Positions 63,803-64,000 of a stretch of 64,000 bases of DNA are shown piece after piece. The notes beneath the pieces were generated by a model. It ran no database searches. It had not been told where the DNA came from and saw only the letters and a program-made list of their open reading frames with translations. This stretch comes from Campylobacter sp. (GTDB lineage: Bacteria > Campylobacterota > Campylobacteria > Campylobacterales > Campylobacteraceae), in contig NZ_JAHZBQ010000003.1 in the NCBI RefSeq assembly GCF_019423325.1, forward strand, positions 1-64,000, given 5' to 3'. The stretch's first letter is position 1. Each line of letters opens with the position of its first letter. The translations under genes were made by a program, and so were the position numbers.

Positions 63803-64000
63803 CTAAATCCAAATCCTCACATTCAGTTTTAAAATTTTAACGATACTCAAAAAGTTTAAAATTTCGCTCTTTATCTCGCTTGCGGGATCGCGGCGCAGCA
63901 CGCTTTCATAGACGCTAGGCTCGAAATTATCGCGCCCGGTGTGCACGAAAATATGGATCCGCCGCTCTCTGATGCTCGCCCAGATCTGCGCCCCGAGCGC
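63803..64000 (-). CDS. 3' end of an unknown gene cut by the window edge
   Basis: The minus-strand frame is open from the last base to a TAG at 63803-63805 (65 codons). The peptide (IWASIRERRIHIFVHTGRDN, then a polar stretch ending ILNFLSIVKILKLNVRIWI) is protein-like. The start lies outside the window. No family is recognised. Confidence 0.6.
   Translation of the reverse strand, partial: ALGAQIWASIRERRIHIFVHTGRDNFEPSVYESVLRRDPASEIKSEILNFLSIVKILKLNVRIWI

Overview
The window reads as chromosomal DNA of a Campylobacter with a relatively high GC content. I infer the oral, host-associated group that includes C. gracilis, C. showae and C. rectus. The reasons are the gene content and order (dnaJ, racR, racS, recR; murC, small membrane protein, mutS2; hemN, DUF2603, argF, hemB, ribA, rsmG; tuf, rpmG, secE, nusG, rplKAJL, rpoB, rpoC), sigma70 promoters seen mostly as a bare or extended -10 box, and intergenic DNA saturated with AAATTT and AAATTTTAAAATTT words. 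The species is not proven.

Layout. 0.3-6.3 kb: a DUF4149 membrane protein, a YbgC-type thioesterase, then a minus-strand run of an ABC-F ATPase, an M48 protease, prmC and a divergent family-4 uracil-DNA glycosylase. 6.4-15 kb is an accessory-looking stretch: an esterase and a YgjP-type metallopeptidase that both carry large low-complexity insertions, an amidohydrolase, a GNAT protein, a type II toxin-antitoxin pair and a MATE exporter. 15.1-18.9 kb: dnaJ diverges from racR-racS-recR across a short palindromic intergenic region. 19.3-23.7 kb: murC, a Q/S/N-rich membrane protein and mutS2, followed by about 1.2 kb of hairpin repeats. 25-34.3 kb is the most eroded part: a CorA protein, a SUKH-like protein, two broken O6-alkylguanine alkyltransferase genes on either side of hchA, an internally duplicated membrane protein, a Tat-type peptidase E, a decayed gene, a DUF4272 protein and a 3'-truncated tpx.

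34.9-52.1 kb is the core expression cluster on the minus strand. Four tRNA genes are followed by tuf, rpmG, tRNA-Trp, secE, nusG, rplK, rplA, rplJ, rplL, rpoB, rpoC, a DoxX protein, rpsL, rpsG and fusA. The tRNA-tuf unit begins at a promoter that matches the sigma70 consensus exactly. 53-60.2 kb holds haem, arginine and riboflavin genes: an Fe-S oxidoreductase, hemN, DUF2603, argF and hemB on minus, then ribA, rsmG and two small genes on plus. 60.8-64 kb holds a ClC-type channel, a Kbp (BON-LysM) protein, an unknown membrane protein and the 3' end of a minus-strand gene.

I saw no rRNA, CRISPR array, prophage or intact insertion sequence, and no clear new defence system. The best leads are the composite two-hairpin repeats with G-quadruplex-like runs after mutS2, the twin broken alkyltransferase genes, the in-frame low-complexity insertions in otherwise ordinary enzymes, and AAATTT-cored palindromes at operon control points. 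All calls were made by eye without database searches.
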